Assembly (NCBI GenBank): GCA_037039685.1
Contig: JAWNGF010000016.1
Span: 434,001-498,000, forward strand
Source: Ceratobasidium sp. AG-K
Taxonomy: Eukaryota; Basidiomycota; Agaricomycetes; Cantharellales; Ceratobasidiaceae
Length of the DNA: 64,000 bases
Direction of reading: 5' to 3'
In this document: positions 34,205-52,759 of the stretch, piece by piece
Position numbering within the stretch: position 1 is the first letter of the stretch
Layout of the letters: the number at the start of each line of letters is the position of its first letter
Notes under the pieces: model-generated
Told to the model about the DNA's origin: nothing
The model's database searches: none
Seen by the model: the letters and a program-made list of their open reading frames with translations, nothing else
Made by a program: the position numbers and the translations under genes

Positions 34205-35221
34205 TGTCTCTTAAGCTTGTAAGTGCTTGCGTTGTGTGAGCATAGAGCAAAGGGTCGACCGGTCACGTGGCAAGTTGAGTGACGATTTTGACTCCGTAGG
34301 GTGTGGTAACCACGACACGTTCACTCGTTTGTACAGCTAAATAGCATGGGGGATTCAGTGTTGGTGTACACTAACAGGATTCTCTTTACGCACCTGCGAC
34401 CACCAAGAGAACCGAGCCATATACTTATTACAGCAAAGGACTGAAACTAGCATAGAGTGCCACTATCAAAGTTCATACAATAGGCCGGTGACATACAATG
34501 TATGCGTCAGACAATTGCTTTGTGGAGCCGGTAATAATTATATTATTGCTGTGCGGCTAGCCTGGGATGCGTATCAGCAAAGAAAATGCAGGGGAGACTG
34601 GAACCTCCGCCTCTAGGCCCTTACTGACTTGCATCCAGAACCTCTTGAAAGGTGAGCATACGAGAATCGTAAGCTGGGACCGTCTAGGACCCGGCATAAG
34701 ACATAATTGAACGAGGGGAGGAGTGTCGAGGAGAAAGCATTTCAGTAATGGATGCTGCGTTGACTGACTCCTGAAAGACTGGGGTTTGGCGTGCGGGTAT
34801 GTGTCACAATAAAGGGCGAGGCAAACAAACCCCCTGCCCCATCCGACAAAATCGTAGAGATGCAAACTCAAACTGGGAGCCGTAGTGATGAGTTGGAAGT
34901 GTCCTTTGTGGAACGCGGGCAGCGCTTTACCTCTTGGCGTTGGGTTCAAAGTCTAGATCCGATTGACCGTGGGGCAAGTATCTGTGCGTCCAAGGTTTCA
35001 CCCTTTTGTACGTATGCCCTCCCTACATGAAGGAAGGTCTAATTGGAGCATTTTTCACACCCAGGGAATGGCAAGCTATTCCAGCAAGTCAAAAAAAAAA
35101 AAATCAAGTGTATATCAGGGGGCTTCAAATTTGCGTATATACACCGGTAATTGCATAGAGTTTATGTGTGTCTAACTCAAAAATGCGTGAGAGCTTAGAT
35201 GGATATATGAAGCAGTTAAAC
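34205..35221. other. Spacer of about 1 kb, no recognised gene
   Basis: The longest open frame here is 130 codons on the minus strand (34557-34949). It has no domain, is not ATG-conserved with anything recognised, and its composition does not stand out. A run of 13 A lies at about 35089-35101. I cannot support a gene. Confidence 0.45.
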
Positions 35222-36687
35222 TCACAGAAATTTATCATGTCGGCGTGCAAGCTCCTCGTACAGTAGTTGGATTTGAAGGTCAATGTACATGAGGGCTAAA
35301 GCTCTATTCGAACATGTTGTATTAGAAGCCGTAGCATGGCTACTTTGCGCATCGTTTCTCTCTGACGATAGTACCGAGAAAATGGTAGCGAATAAGCCGC
35401 TATGGGTACGAGTTGGACTCGATTGCACCGTTTTTTGGAGTGCTGAGCAGGCTACGGATAGATTCCAGCTAGACGCTATTACTTGCCGATACTGAGGGAG
35501 GCGAGACAGAGCTGCTGCATCCCGTGAGGCGGCATCCCAACTGCCGTTCACGTATTCTATAGAGAGCCTCAACCACAGTAATTCAAGTTGCCTCTGGCAT
35601 TGGACACAAAGCTTCTTCATGATAGGCCACGAGGCTGCCGACGACTGCAGCCATTTGACTCGATCAAGCTGATTAGAAGCGGAAGTAAGCCATGTTTGAG
35701 CATCATAGAGTATCGCCCTCTCCAATCGAGATAGATCAGAAGTCCAGGCGACAGAATGGGGACCAAGAGATAGAATCGTAACAAATATACATCCATATAA
35801 TGCGGGGTTATTTTTTGGAAGGTCGGGATCTTTATATAGTTCCATACATGTGTTAAGGTTTGAGGGCATGGCGGGCTGCCCGGATGCATCGGTGTTTGCT
35901 GAAACGCTGACAAAATACTGGATAAATGTCGTCACAGACGAGCTAAAGTGGGCATTCTGAGTAGAGTTGGCATAGGAACTGAGGAATAAGAGTGACTCTT
36001 TATCCCAATCCTCGAATGCAACTTGAAGGTCCGTTGGTTCGAGAACAAGCAAAATCTGCAGCTGAGCCCACTCTTCGAGCGTCGTCCTTTCAAGCTTGCG
36101 AGCAACATATGCGATATCCAGGTACCGAATCAGGAGTGCTTGACTGTGCTTGCTTTTGTCGTGAGCAGCTGTGATAAGTGTCATATAATCTGGGTCATAC
36201 GGACTAGAGGGCGGTCAAGACCATAACGGTTAGTCCCACGATTTTGTTTGACAAAATACAAAATGACCAACACTCCTAGCAGGATGTCAAGAAAATTGCG
36301 GAATTGGCTTGTTGAGATGGCTGGAAGTATCAAGGGGTGTTCGTCGCTCGATCCCATGACTGAGCGTGGCTGACTATTAGCCCGAGTGGCGTCATCAATG
36401 AGGGGATTCGGCTCCGAAACGTGCGAGAGTAAATCTTTTGATACAAGTGAGGCCTGGAGCTGAGGATAATCACGCCCATGGGCATCCCCCGTTAGTCTAA
36501 AACAGGTCGAGCCCCAACCAGGATGAGCCATGCCTACCTTGAAAAGGACACCTCCTACTTGTAATACAACACTGCCATCCTCATAGTAGTACTTTGGATC
36601 TCGTTCGTGCTTAGTGTGTGAATCAGCAGTGAAACCACTAGTCGGTGCGGGGTTTTGGTTGTTCTCGGATTTTTGAATCAAAGACAC
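35222..36687 (-). CDS. BTB/POZ-like domain protein, start unresolved
   Basis: Exons 36538-36687, 36272-36459 and 35222-36203 join in frame to about 439 residues. The pattern DPKYYYEDGSVVLQVGGVLFK, then LPAISTSQFRNFLDILLG and SQALLIRYLDIAYVARKLERTTLEEWA, matches the order of the fungal BTB fold: opening strands, the induction helix region, and the helices after it. The C-terminal 270 residues are helical and unassigned. Introns are 36460-36537 and 36204-36271 (donor GTTGGT). No ATG exists in the first exon: a TAA lies upstream in frame and no Met follows. A 5' exon must therefore be spliced on, or the gene is truncated. BTB proteins often act in ubiquitin ligases or transcription. Confidence 0.65.
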
Positions 36688-36823
36688 GCTGTAGTTCGCT
36701 GGTTCGAGTGGAATCCCTTGTTATTTCTGGACTCAAAGGCGGATTCCATATTGCGATGATTTGCGAGATGGTTACAGTGTTGTTGTGGTCAGGGTGCGGA
36801 GGGTGGCTATGCATGTGCCACAA

Positions 36824-37003
36824 CTATTGTCGTAAGTCTGCAAGCGCTGTGAGGAACTGGTCCAGCTCCTCGTCGTAGGTTAAGCAGCTTTGATATTGAC
36901 CACGTTGCACGCACGATACTAGGGCCTCTCGTAAAGCCTCCGGTATTTCACTCGCATCCTTAGTCCAAGCAAAAGGCGTAAATGAAATATTCAGATAGTG
37001 CAT
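36824..37003 (-). CDS. Small ORF, 59 residues, unknown
   Basis: An ATG at 37003 opens 59 codons ending in TAG at 36824-36826. The peptide has a natural coding composition and an acidic helix near its end (TYDEELDQFLTALADL). No family is recognised. It sits between the BTB-like gene and eL43 on the same strand. It may be a small gene, the 5' exon of the BTB-like gene, or the last exon of a lost gene. Confidence 0.35.
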   Translation of the reverse strand: MHYLNISFTPFAWTKDASEIPEALREALVSCVQRGQYQSCLTYDEELDQFLTALADLRQ

Positions 37004-37098
37004 AGCGTGGACGAGTGTATTGAGACATAAAGGTCAAAGGTAGTACAACAGCTGCAAGCATATCCGTAGGAGACTCCGCACTGGACCTCCGTGGACGC

Positions 37099-37697
37099 TT
37101 AGGCCTCGTTCATCTCGCGCAACCGACGGATGGTACTATAATGGAATGTGATTAGTTTCGATTTTGGTGGTGAGAATGGGTTTGGTCGGTGGGAGCAGAC
37201 TTATGGGCAAGAGAGTGAGGCTCACCTCCGGACGGTCGCAGCAGCGGTGGTCGAGACGGTCCATGCGCCACCAGCGATAACCTTTTTGCACGAGCGGCAG
37301 TTCCAGATACCAACCGCGGTGCGCTTGACGGAATCCTACAATTGATCCAAACACAATTAACCCCTCTGTGTCCATATTTGCTATAGAGATATGTGTTTAC
37401 CTTGCCGCAGAAAGTGCAGGTGTAGCGAGCATGCTGGGTGACCTCCATCTATACATCATAGCGGCCATCAACACCATTGATCCCGTGAGGTCTGGTGGGA
37501 CCACTAACCTTCTTCACTTGCTTACGCAGGGAAGCACCATAGCGCTGTAAAGCCAGTTCCATCATCACTCTGCCAGCCTGAAAACAAACCTCAACTTGCC
37601 GTTCCGTACTTTCCAGTAACGCCAACTTTTCTCGTGCGCTTGGTCTACGGGATGATTTAGCGTAATGTCACATTTTTTGGCAAGGTGACTGTACCAT
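37099..37697 (-). CDS. RPL43: 60S ribosomal protein eL43 (L37a)
   Basis: Six exons (37695-37697, 37600-37644, 37509-37544, 37401-37448, 37226-37335, 37099-37135) give exactly 92 residues, the standard length. The first coding exon carries only the ATG, an arrangement common in fungal ribosomal protein genes. The zinc-binding pairs CTFC and CRSC are present, and [16 protein letters not shown] is the family signature. The second intron (37545-37599) has GC-AG borders: GCAAGT after codon ACG, and TTACAG at the 3' end. Reading through it instead meets a stop. eL43 is a structural component of the large ribosomal subunit. Confidence 0.95.
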
Positions 37698-38147
37698 TTT
37701 GAATGCGGAGGTCTTGAGGAGTCGGCGAGTGTTGTGTGGATTCGGAAGCAAATTCGGAAACGGGCACTTGCTAAGCCGCTCACGATGATGCTTGCTAGTA
37801 CCATCCTCTTATCCACAGAGCACGATGGGGCATTATATTTTTGTAGTGGATACTCGTGATCTGTTGTACTTGTACAATCGACCTTGTGTAGCATGGGTTC
37901 TTATGGAAGGGGCACCGGCTGAGATCTCATGTCAATCAGACCCAACAATGCAAGGTTCTTGACTGAGCTCGTTTTCCGTTAGTAGAATCTAACAAACACA
38001 ATATATATATTACTCAAGACTGGACAGTACAACAGCCATTACAACCTGTTCAAACACGTTCCAGAGTCTACAGTATTCGTTACGGAATCGTCAAACACTA
38101 AAACGTATCATCCCTTATCCCCTTCTACAATTTTTTTTGCAGCCAAT
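37698..38147. other. eL43 promoter region and PMT4 3' end
   Basis: About 450 bp between tandem minus-strand genes. It must hold the promoter of the highly expressed eL43 gene and the PMT4 terminator. A TATATATAT stretch lies near 38001-38010. No gene is seen. Confidence 0.45.
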
Positions 38148-40873
38148 TTACTTGCCCGCAAAGTGCAACGTCCAGGTGGACAAGATCCTCCTCTTGTTGA
38201 CTTGAGATCCATCCAGCGAGCTGGTTCCGTATGTCAAGGGCGCGATGAACAAGAAGACGACCAACATCCCGAGGGCGAAGACACCCGCTGCGACGGCGGC
38301 CTTGAGTCCAAGATCGGACTTTTGGCGTGGGCGGAGGCGGGTGGTCGGGCCGGCTATGGAAATGGGATAGTGGATCGTCTCGGAGAGGACAAAGTTGAAG
38401 ACGGCACCAGCGACAAGGGAAGACGCGAGATGTGCAGGGAGGTAGTGGTGCACAAAGAGTTGACGGTTCATAAGGAAGAAGGGGAAGTAGTGGTAAGCCC
38501 AGGCGAGCAGGAAGAAACCAGTCGAGTTGTAGAGACGGTTACGAACGGCTAGACAGGAGGGTCAGAATGCGGGAACTGAGCTACACTTAGGTGCTTACGA
38601 TCAGGGATGGGAATAATGCCGCGCCTCCTTGCAAGTTGGTCCGCTCCAAGGACACCCAAGAAGATCGAGAGGGCCATCACGCAAGTCCACCAGCCAACAA
38701 CATTGCCAACCATGTAAATCTGCTTCTTGGTCTCGTTCTCAGTCCAGAAGCTAATACCACTGAGTAGGAACGGCCAGTTGATCGGCCCACTGGCGTAAGG
38801 GTGGGAGGCAGTAAGGCCGGCGTTGTGCTGCAACATCAATAGCTGGAGCTCGCCAAACTTGCGGAAAAAGTTCATGTGCTTGACGGGACGAGGTGCGACG
38901 TTGGCGATGCGGTCGCTCTGGGTTCCATCTGCGACAAATAATAAGTCGCATGATCGTACGTCTGGAGGCGGTACTTACGTTCGTCCGCGACAATCTCATC
39001 GACGTACCAAGTGCACGACTTCTCGGCCGAGTTCTTGTTACCGTTGATCTCTTGCTGGTTGAACGCCCAGTCGGGAAGGGGGCTCGGGTGGGTCCACATG
39101 GCGACCTTGGTGGGAATATGGATGAGCTTGAAGTGTCCAGACTTGCTCTTCCACGCCTCCCCGTCGTGCGCGTCGTTGATCTGGATCTGGAACAGGGTAT
39201 CGTTGTAACGGCTGTCGTCGTTGGCCGGGACGGTGGTAAACTCTTGGTTGGTGGGCATCAAGGGAGACGCAACATCGTGGGTCATCAAGTGGCTCTCAGT
39301 TTTGACGTGTAAGAGCTGAACGACATCGTTGTGACGAACGACACGGCCGCGACCAGTGGATGGGATGGCCTTGGTGGGGATGATCTGCCAGTGGTTGTTG
39401 ATGTCGGTATGGGGGTACCCAGTAACCTGCTGGCCTTGACTGCTGATACGCCCATCATCGTAGCGGAGAGGGTAGCTCTCGATATGTGAGTGGAGGTAGA
39501 CCTTGGTTTCCTTGTGGCGCATTGAGATAGTATCGTAGTAGCGAATTTCTGGAAGGAATGTTAGCACACGGATTCAGTTGTAAAAAATCGGCCTACCTTG
39601 GCTGTTCAAGAGGAGCTCGTTACCCTTCAACGTCTCCTGGAACGCAGGGCTCATGAACGAGTCACCAGTACCCGAGTTGGTCAAGATCGCAAAGTGGATC
39701 CAGAAGAACGATAGGTAGACGACCGCTGGTACGATAATCAAACCAAAAGCGCGCGCTGCAAAATGACGCCCAAACGATTCCTGTGTTATCATTAGCTGGG
39801 TGTGCACGCATTTAGACAATGCAACTCACCATGGTGTGACCGCGCCTGATATCCAACAAGTTCCACAAATCAATGCACACGGCGGTCCCGATGGTCAAGA
39901 AGGTAAACAAGCCAACCATCTTGCATCCCAAGGTGCACGCGAGGAAGACGCCGGTCGCGATAAGCCACGTCCACCATTCCGACGAGTATTCGCTGGGAAA
40001 TCGTTAGTTTAGGCATGCGCGGGGAACATGCGAAACAACTCACGCGTATCGGAGTTTGCGGAAGCGGATGTACGAGTACAGGGACAGGGCCATGAAAAAG
40101 CACAGCTGAGCATCGAGAAGGATCAGGCGCGACTGTGTGACGTGGCCATTGTCTGTACGCAAATCGTAATTAGCACTTGATGAGATACGCATACAAGACA
40201 CGTCACATACCGAGCAGGATCAGGCAGGCGGAAAAGGCAGCGACAATCGTGGGATAACCGCTCTCCTTCATGATTTGGAACACAATCGGGACGGTCAAGC
40301 TGCCGAGGACAGCGGGAAGAGCGCGGATGCCGACATAGGGAACGTGGTGCTCGGTGTAGCTGTCGCCAATGTTTTCAAACTCGAACTTGCCATCGAATCC
40401 AGAGAACCAGCCGGCGGCGGCAAGGAGCATTTTGGCAAGAGGAGGGTGGACATCGAAGTAATACTCGCGCAGAATGTAGTAAGCCGCAAACTTTCCAAAG
40501 TGGACTTCATCAAATCTAAAGAGAGATGAGCAGCGCACGTGGCGAAAGAAAACACACGTACACGACTTGGTCTGGCTGGTTAATTTTGTAAAACCGCAGC
40601 AAAAAGGCGAGTGCAGTGAGCACGCCCATTACTAGGTAGCTGGTACTTTCCGACTCGAACGGCGCATTAGTCGCTCGCTCTCGCTGCAGTATATTAGAAA
40701 AAAGTCGCGCAAAAGACAAACGAGCTCACCTCGCCATTGGGGTTCCAGAGCCCCATCATGTCTCTCCTGGGCGCGTCATCGTCGTCGATAACGCTCGCAG
40801 TCGCAATACTGCCGTGTTCAGTTGCGCCGCGGCCGTAGCCCCGGCGTCGTGTGCCAGAGGGAGCGTCGCTCAT
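38148..40873 (-). CDS. PMT4: PMT4-type protein O-mannosyltransferase
   Basis: Nine exons (40730-40873, 40562-40683, 40211-40515, 40044-40152, 39830-39992, 39597-39780, 38979-39548, 38599-38928, 38148-38548) total 2328 nt, giving 775 residues. The catalytic loop carries FDEVHFGKFAAYY with the essential acidic pair, then DVHPPLAKMLL. Multiple membrane helices surround a central lumenal region with MIR-type repeats (YYDTISMRHKETKVYLHS and similar). The C-terminal HYFPFFLMNRQLFVHHYLPA is typical. The enzyme transfers mannose from dolichyl-phosphate-mannose to Ser/Thr of secreted and wall proteins in the ER. FENIGDS and the C-terminal motif point to the PMT4 subfamily, which acts on membrane-bound substrates. 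PMT1/PMT2 are less likely. Confidence 0.9.
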
Positions 40874-40988
40874 GGTCGTGGTTGTGAGTGGTCTGTTGAG
40901 TAGACGCCGCTTACAAATACACTGCGCATGACACGTAAACAAACAACATCATATTACTCCAACAAGTACAAGCACGTAAACTATATCC

Positions 40989-48803
<7,815 letters not shown>

Positions 48804-49274
48804 GGCCGTCGTGGTCAACAACAACTCGGTGGCGATCGCGCCAGGCTTACTCAGCCCCGAGTTTCGATAAGCGCCGGAATCCCTCCACCACTTTTGCCAC
48901 GCCATCGAATTCCACCCACAAGTAGCTTGGGTAATAACACCAGACATTTTCCGAGCATACAAATCACAATATTTCACAGGCAACATTGTTTGTTCAGCAT
49001 CGTAAATCGCCACCAATTTTGAGCGTCCAATTCCAGCCCCATCATGGAGCCCAGGTTCACATTTTACCAAAACTTCTTTCACTCCTCTTACTGTGCTCCA
49101 TAATTTTCATGGACTCCCAATGACTGCGTTTGCCCGGAACCTTGTCTTTCGGGGCTATTAAGCTGCGGCAAATAAAAATTGTTTTCTTCGCGAGGGGACC
49201 TGGGTTTGACATCGGTCACCACATCGGGTTCGAGGCGATACCGGGTATCATTCCGAGCTCGAGGATCGTTGCGG
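48804..49274. other. PRP8 upstream region
   Basis: About 470 bp between PRP8 and the receptor gene, both on the minus strand. The PRP8 frame stays open upstream for 93 more codons to an ATG at 49082. That extension lacks family resemblance, so it is taken as 5' untranslated sequence. Confidence 0.45.
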
Positions 49275-50642
49275 TCAGCACACCCCGAGACCCGAACAGA
49301 AGCAGCCCAGGCCGAGTGTAAGGATAATGATCACGTTCAAAATGCCGCCAAGTCGACAAATGAAGCCAAAGACCAAATGAGCGGCGGCGTATCCGCCGAG
49401 CGTCGGGTCTCGAGAAAGTGATATGCCGTTTGGTTGGGTGACAAAGGTCACCCAGCGGACAATCGAGAGACCTAGAATCTGGAAAATGTACGCGATTGGG
49501 TAACTGAATCACCAGTCAGCACGCATACATTTCCAATAATGTACACTTCACTTACAGAAGCATCTTCCAAGCCTGTTTCCGCATATCTTGTTGATCGTCT
49601 ACATCGCCTTCTAACGACTCACGGCTCCCAGATCCAGCAGTCGGCATAGGTGCTGGAAAGTGCCATTCCCAGCGCACTCGGCCCTCGACTTCCACAAAGT
49701 CAAGATTCCCGCGGGAAAATAGGTATAATGGCACGTAGATGACGATGCTACCAAACGCACAAACCCAAAGCCTACAATATATTTGTTACCTTGACTCTAT
49801 TTCATCTAACACGACGAGTCTACCTACCAGACATATTGTCCGGCCATGCGTGCATTCTTATAATCTGAGTTGACCGAGCACCCTATTGATTCAAACATCA
49901 GTATTTTAACACAACGATACCTTGCGCGGGCTATAAGCAGAACTCACAGAATGGCGTTGGCCGATAGAAGTCGGAGCCGTCTCCGGGCAACCCCTCCTTG
50001 CGGTGTGTAACCCATTCGAGGAAAGCAAACAAAAATACATAGATCCACACAGCAGCTGAGAATGGGAGCCAAATACCCAAGGAGTAAGTGTGATGACGAA
50101 TGGAGTAGATAGAAGTCCAGGTCTGAACGGCGATGGCAGTTGTAAAGAACGCCGAGGCGGTGAATCCCATGAAATTCATCATGCCTTGCGTGCTGCATGG
50201 TGCGCCGCAATAGGTGCGCTTAGCGACGACCCATTTCAGGTCAATTACGCCTGCGACCGCCATTACCACGTCACTGATAAGTAAGTTTAGCTGATAAAAT
50301 GGCAGATATGAGTATGATGATCATGGCCGTGCGGTAAAGAGTACCATAAATGCGTCAATGTTTGTTCTCAACAGCCGCCATGGCCTGTCGGGTGGCGAGA
50401 CCCAATTTCGACAGTATTTTGCCTACTCAAGCGTATTGGTACGCGTACTCCCAAAATTGTGCAAGTAACATACTAAAACTACCAGCAGAAACCCTGTAAC
50501 TGAGACCAAAGAAAGTATAGAAGCCTGAGCGTTGAACTACAATGACAACTTTCAGCGAATGATCATCCAAAGCGTCGGGTAATCTACTTACGGCCAAGCC
50601 AACAACGTGTCCTGTGGAAAGTCGAGATTCGCATGGACTCAT
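49275..50642 (-). CDS. Seven-helix receptor, fungal Git3/cAMP-receptor-like GPCR type
   Basis: Seven exons (50592-50642, 50474-50536, 50345-50422, 49948-50290, 49828-49882, 49556-49771, 49275-49503) give 344 residues, frame intact. Seven hydrophobic helices can be traced: FNAQASILSLVSVTG (1), LNLLISDVVMAVAGVIDLKW (2), the GMMNFMGFTASAFFTTAIA segment (3), and so on to YPIAYIFQILGLSIVRWVTF (6) and LVFGFICRLGGILN (7). Cys residues after helix 2 (TYCGAPCSTQG) suggest the usual extracellular disulfide. The loop between helices 5 and 6 is hydrophilic and long. Fungal receptors of this shape sense nutrients through Galpha and cAMP; the ligand is unknown here. A 13-base G run (coding strand) lies about 48 bp upstream of the ATG. 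Confidence 0.75.
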
Positions 50643-51177
50643 TCTGAGCTCGAGTAGTGAGACGGATCCAAGGGGTGACTACTGGCTGACCCCCCCCCCC
50701 CCACAAAGTGTTTATGTTGCGTGCGTGCTCCCAGCAAACTGAATTCCTAAAAGTTTGGTGTCTGGAGTCTGGATCATCAACCAAGGGTACTCAAAGAACG
50801 CGTGTTCGTTGCCTTAATCGCTTTGAAGAGCGGAGCATGGGTCACGTAAAGTGCATTGATCATCTCATGCGTGTGTTTTACAAGCGCCGTCAAGACTAGC
50901 ATCACGGCGCAAACACAGCTTTTCCGCTCAATACGTTTAGCCTTCAACAACGTGTAGTGGACCTATTCAATTATGGCAAGCGTGGAGGACTCAATTCCCT
51001 GCTGTGCTAACTCCTATGCTAACTGGGCGTCTCGGGCCTCAACGGGGATTGATTGAGCGGTGATTGATCAACTCAAAGGTGCTCAAAGTTAGTTTTCGGA
51101 GTTCTGGACCAAAAACAAGCAGGGGGCCTACACCGTGCCAATAACATTATTGCAATGTAGATCCACGTTGAATTGCT

Positions 51178-51295
51178 CGAGTTTAGCTATACGCGCCAAT
51201 GCAAATAGCCTTGAGGGGCATGGTTACTTTGATGGTTACGAACCCAAGTCGGGGCCGCTCTCCCTTGCCCGGAAGGACCTCGAACTATACATACC
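51178..51295 (+). pseudogene. Relic coding segment, copy A
   Basis: Reads SSLAIRANANSLEG and continues with a Gly/Pro-rich stretch. It resembles copy B at 52081-52200 in both DNA and peptide, at 9 of 14 identical residues over the core. No start, stop or splice structure is intact. Parent family is not recognised. Confidence 0.4.
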
Positions 51296-52080
51296 TGTTG
51301 CAATCGGCTGCATGTTCTCATTGCTCCGATAATGTTCTGCCTCTTGCTAATTTCCTCCTGGGTCGCCGGTGCGGAATTATGTGGTCGCTGTCAACACACC
51401 GATGTTTGTCCTTGTGTGTTTCGCTAATGGTACAGATTAGTCGCATTATATTTAAGCTAGAATCTCCACTTCATGAAGCGGCATTGAATATATGACAACT
51501 CTTGTGCGGCTAGATATGCTTACGCTTACGCTTTATTCCAACTCAATCACAACATAACTATTTAGGATTGCCGTTGACAAGGTGTCGACCCCTCAAAGCG
51601 ATCAATGTGAGTTGCTGCGGGCTCCCCCACCAGTGAAGTTCGAAAGTGTACAGAAAACTTAGGCTTATAGAAGCAATGTTCAGCACTTTATTTGAGTCGG
51701 TTTCACCCATTACTTATAGTTATATCCGCCTGAGGATATCTGCGCATACGCTTCAATATAGAACCGTCGGTCTCGCTACCCCCGGAGGCCTATTCAAGAA
51801 GCGCATAGCTGCCCCAAGCCTGTAATTTGGTGACAGGGCTGAGCTGCCAATTGATTGGGGTTCGCATAGATTCCACCAGGACATGCATATGTAGTGCAAA
51901 GGCCCAATTAGTGGCGTTGGCAAGCGAGTCCTCCGGACTTTTCTTTGTATCTCGCGCCTCAGGTGGACATCATTTACACTCGAAGATGTGCAAAACTCGT
52001 ACTCGCACTTCCAGTGTCAAAAAACAGCGGGCGGCTTGCTCCACACCTCTAGTGTTGATGCAGGACTACTTTAGCTTATT

Positions 52081-52200
52081 CTAGTCTGGCTATATGCGCC
52101 GGAGCGAGCAGCCTCGAACGGTCTCGTGACGTCAACTTTGGCGGTCTCCAACTCAAGCCGGGATCGTTCTTCCACTTTCCAGAACTACGTCAAACTATCT
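52081..52200 (+). pseudogene. Relic coding segment, copy B
   Basis: Reads SSLAICAGASSLER and continues to a TGA at about 52211. It is the diverged partner of copy A, about 900 bp away in the same orientation. This points to an old tandem duplication of a gene now lost. Confidence 0.4.
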
Positions 52201-52759
52201 GCACCGCATTTTGAGGCGCTTATACTTTAAATAAAGAAAAATGCCGTTTAGTACAAAGAACAGAGAGAACCGGCGCACGGTTAAGGTCACCAACGTTATA
52301 GTCGCTGTAAAGTTGTATGGCCAAGTCAATATATTCTGGGAAATTACATTCCATGAGTGTCATCAACGGAATCACTCAGGCTGTCAATGTATACGCGATG
52401 GGAGCGAGCCAGTGAGCCACGTAGTGCTAAAGGGCTCGCTGTGGGAGACCTTGCTCATCCGGCCATCCTGCTGTGCGCAAGTGTTTATCCACTGTTGAGC
52501 TGAAATCAATAGTCCTGCATATTTCACTCTCCTACCGCTTACCAAAATATCACCGGTTCTCTAAATGTAAATCTACATGCATTTCTGTCGTATCTACAAT
52601 AATTTATCATACAACCCAGACTTTGAGTGAAACGCAGGATACGGTACTCGCAAATGTATACTGGCCGTACTTGCCTTCACAACAACCCCTAGTACCCTTA
52701 CCGGTAGCTATCAGTGAATTCCAGCACCTATGGCCGCAGGGGGGAGCGACAGCCGCCGA

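Larger units (their letters stand above)
50643..52759. other. 2.1 kb gene-poor stretch with relic coding repeats
   Basis: No intact gene is supported. Two diverged copies of the same short coding segment occur at about 51178-51295 and 52081-52200, listed separately. A frame of 85 codons (51827-52084) joins directly onto the second copy. The stretch looks like remains of one or more duplicated genes. Confidence 0.5.

Noticed and set aside
34557..34949. 130-codon minus-strand ORF as a gene
   Set aside because: No recognisable domain, no splice or neighbour context, and the length is not exceptional for a 1 kb spacer.
48804..49082. PRP8 start at the upstream ATG 49082
   Set aside because: The added 93 residues have no family resemblance, while ATG 48803 opens the typical proline-rich PRP8 N-terminus.
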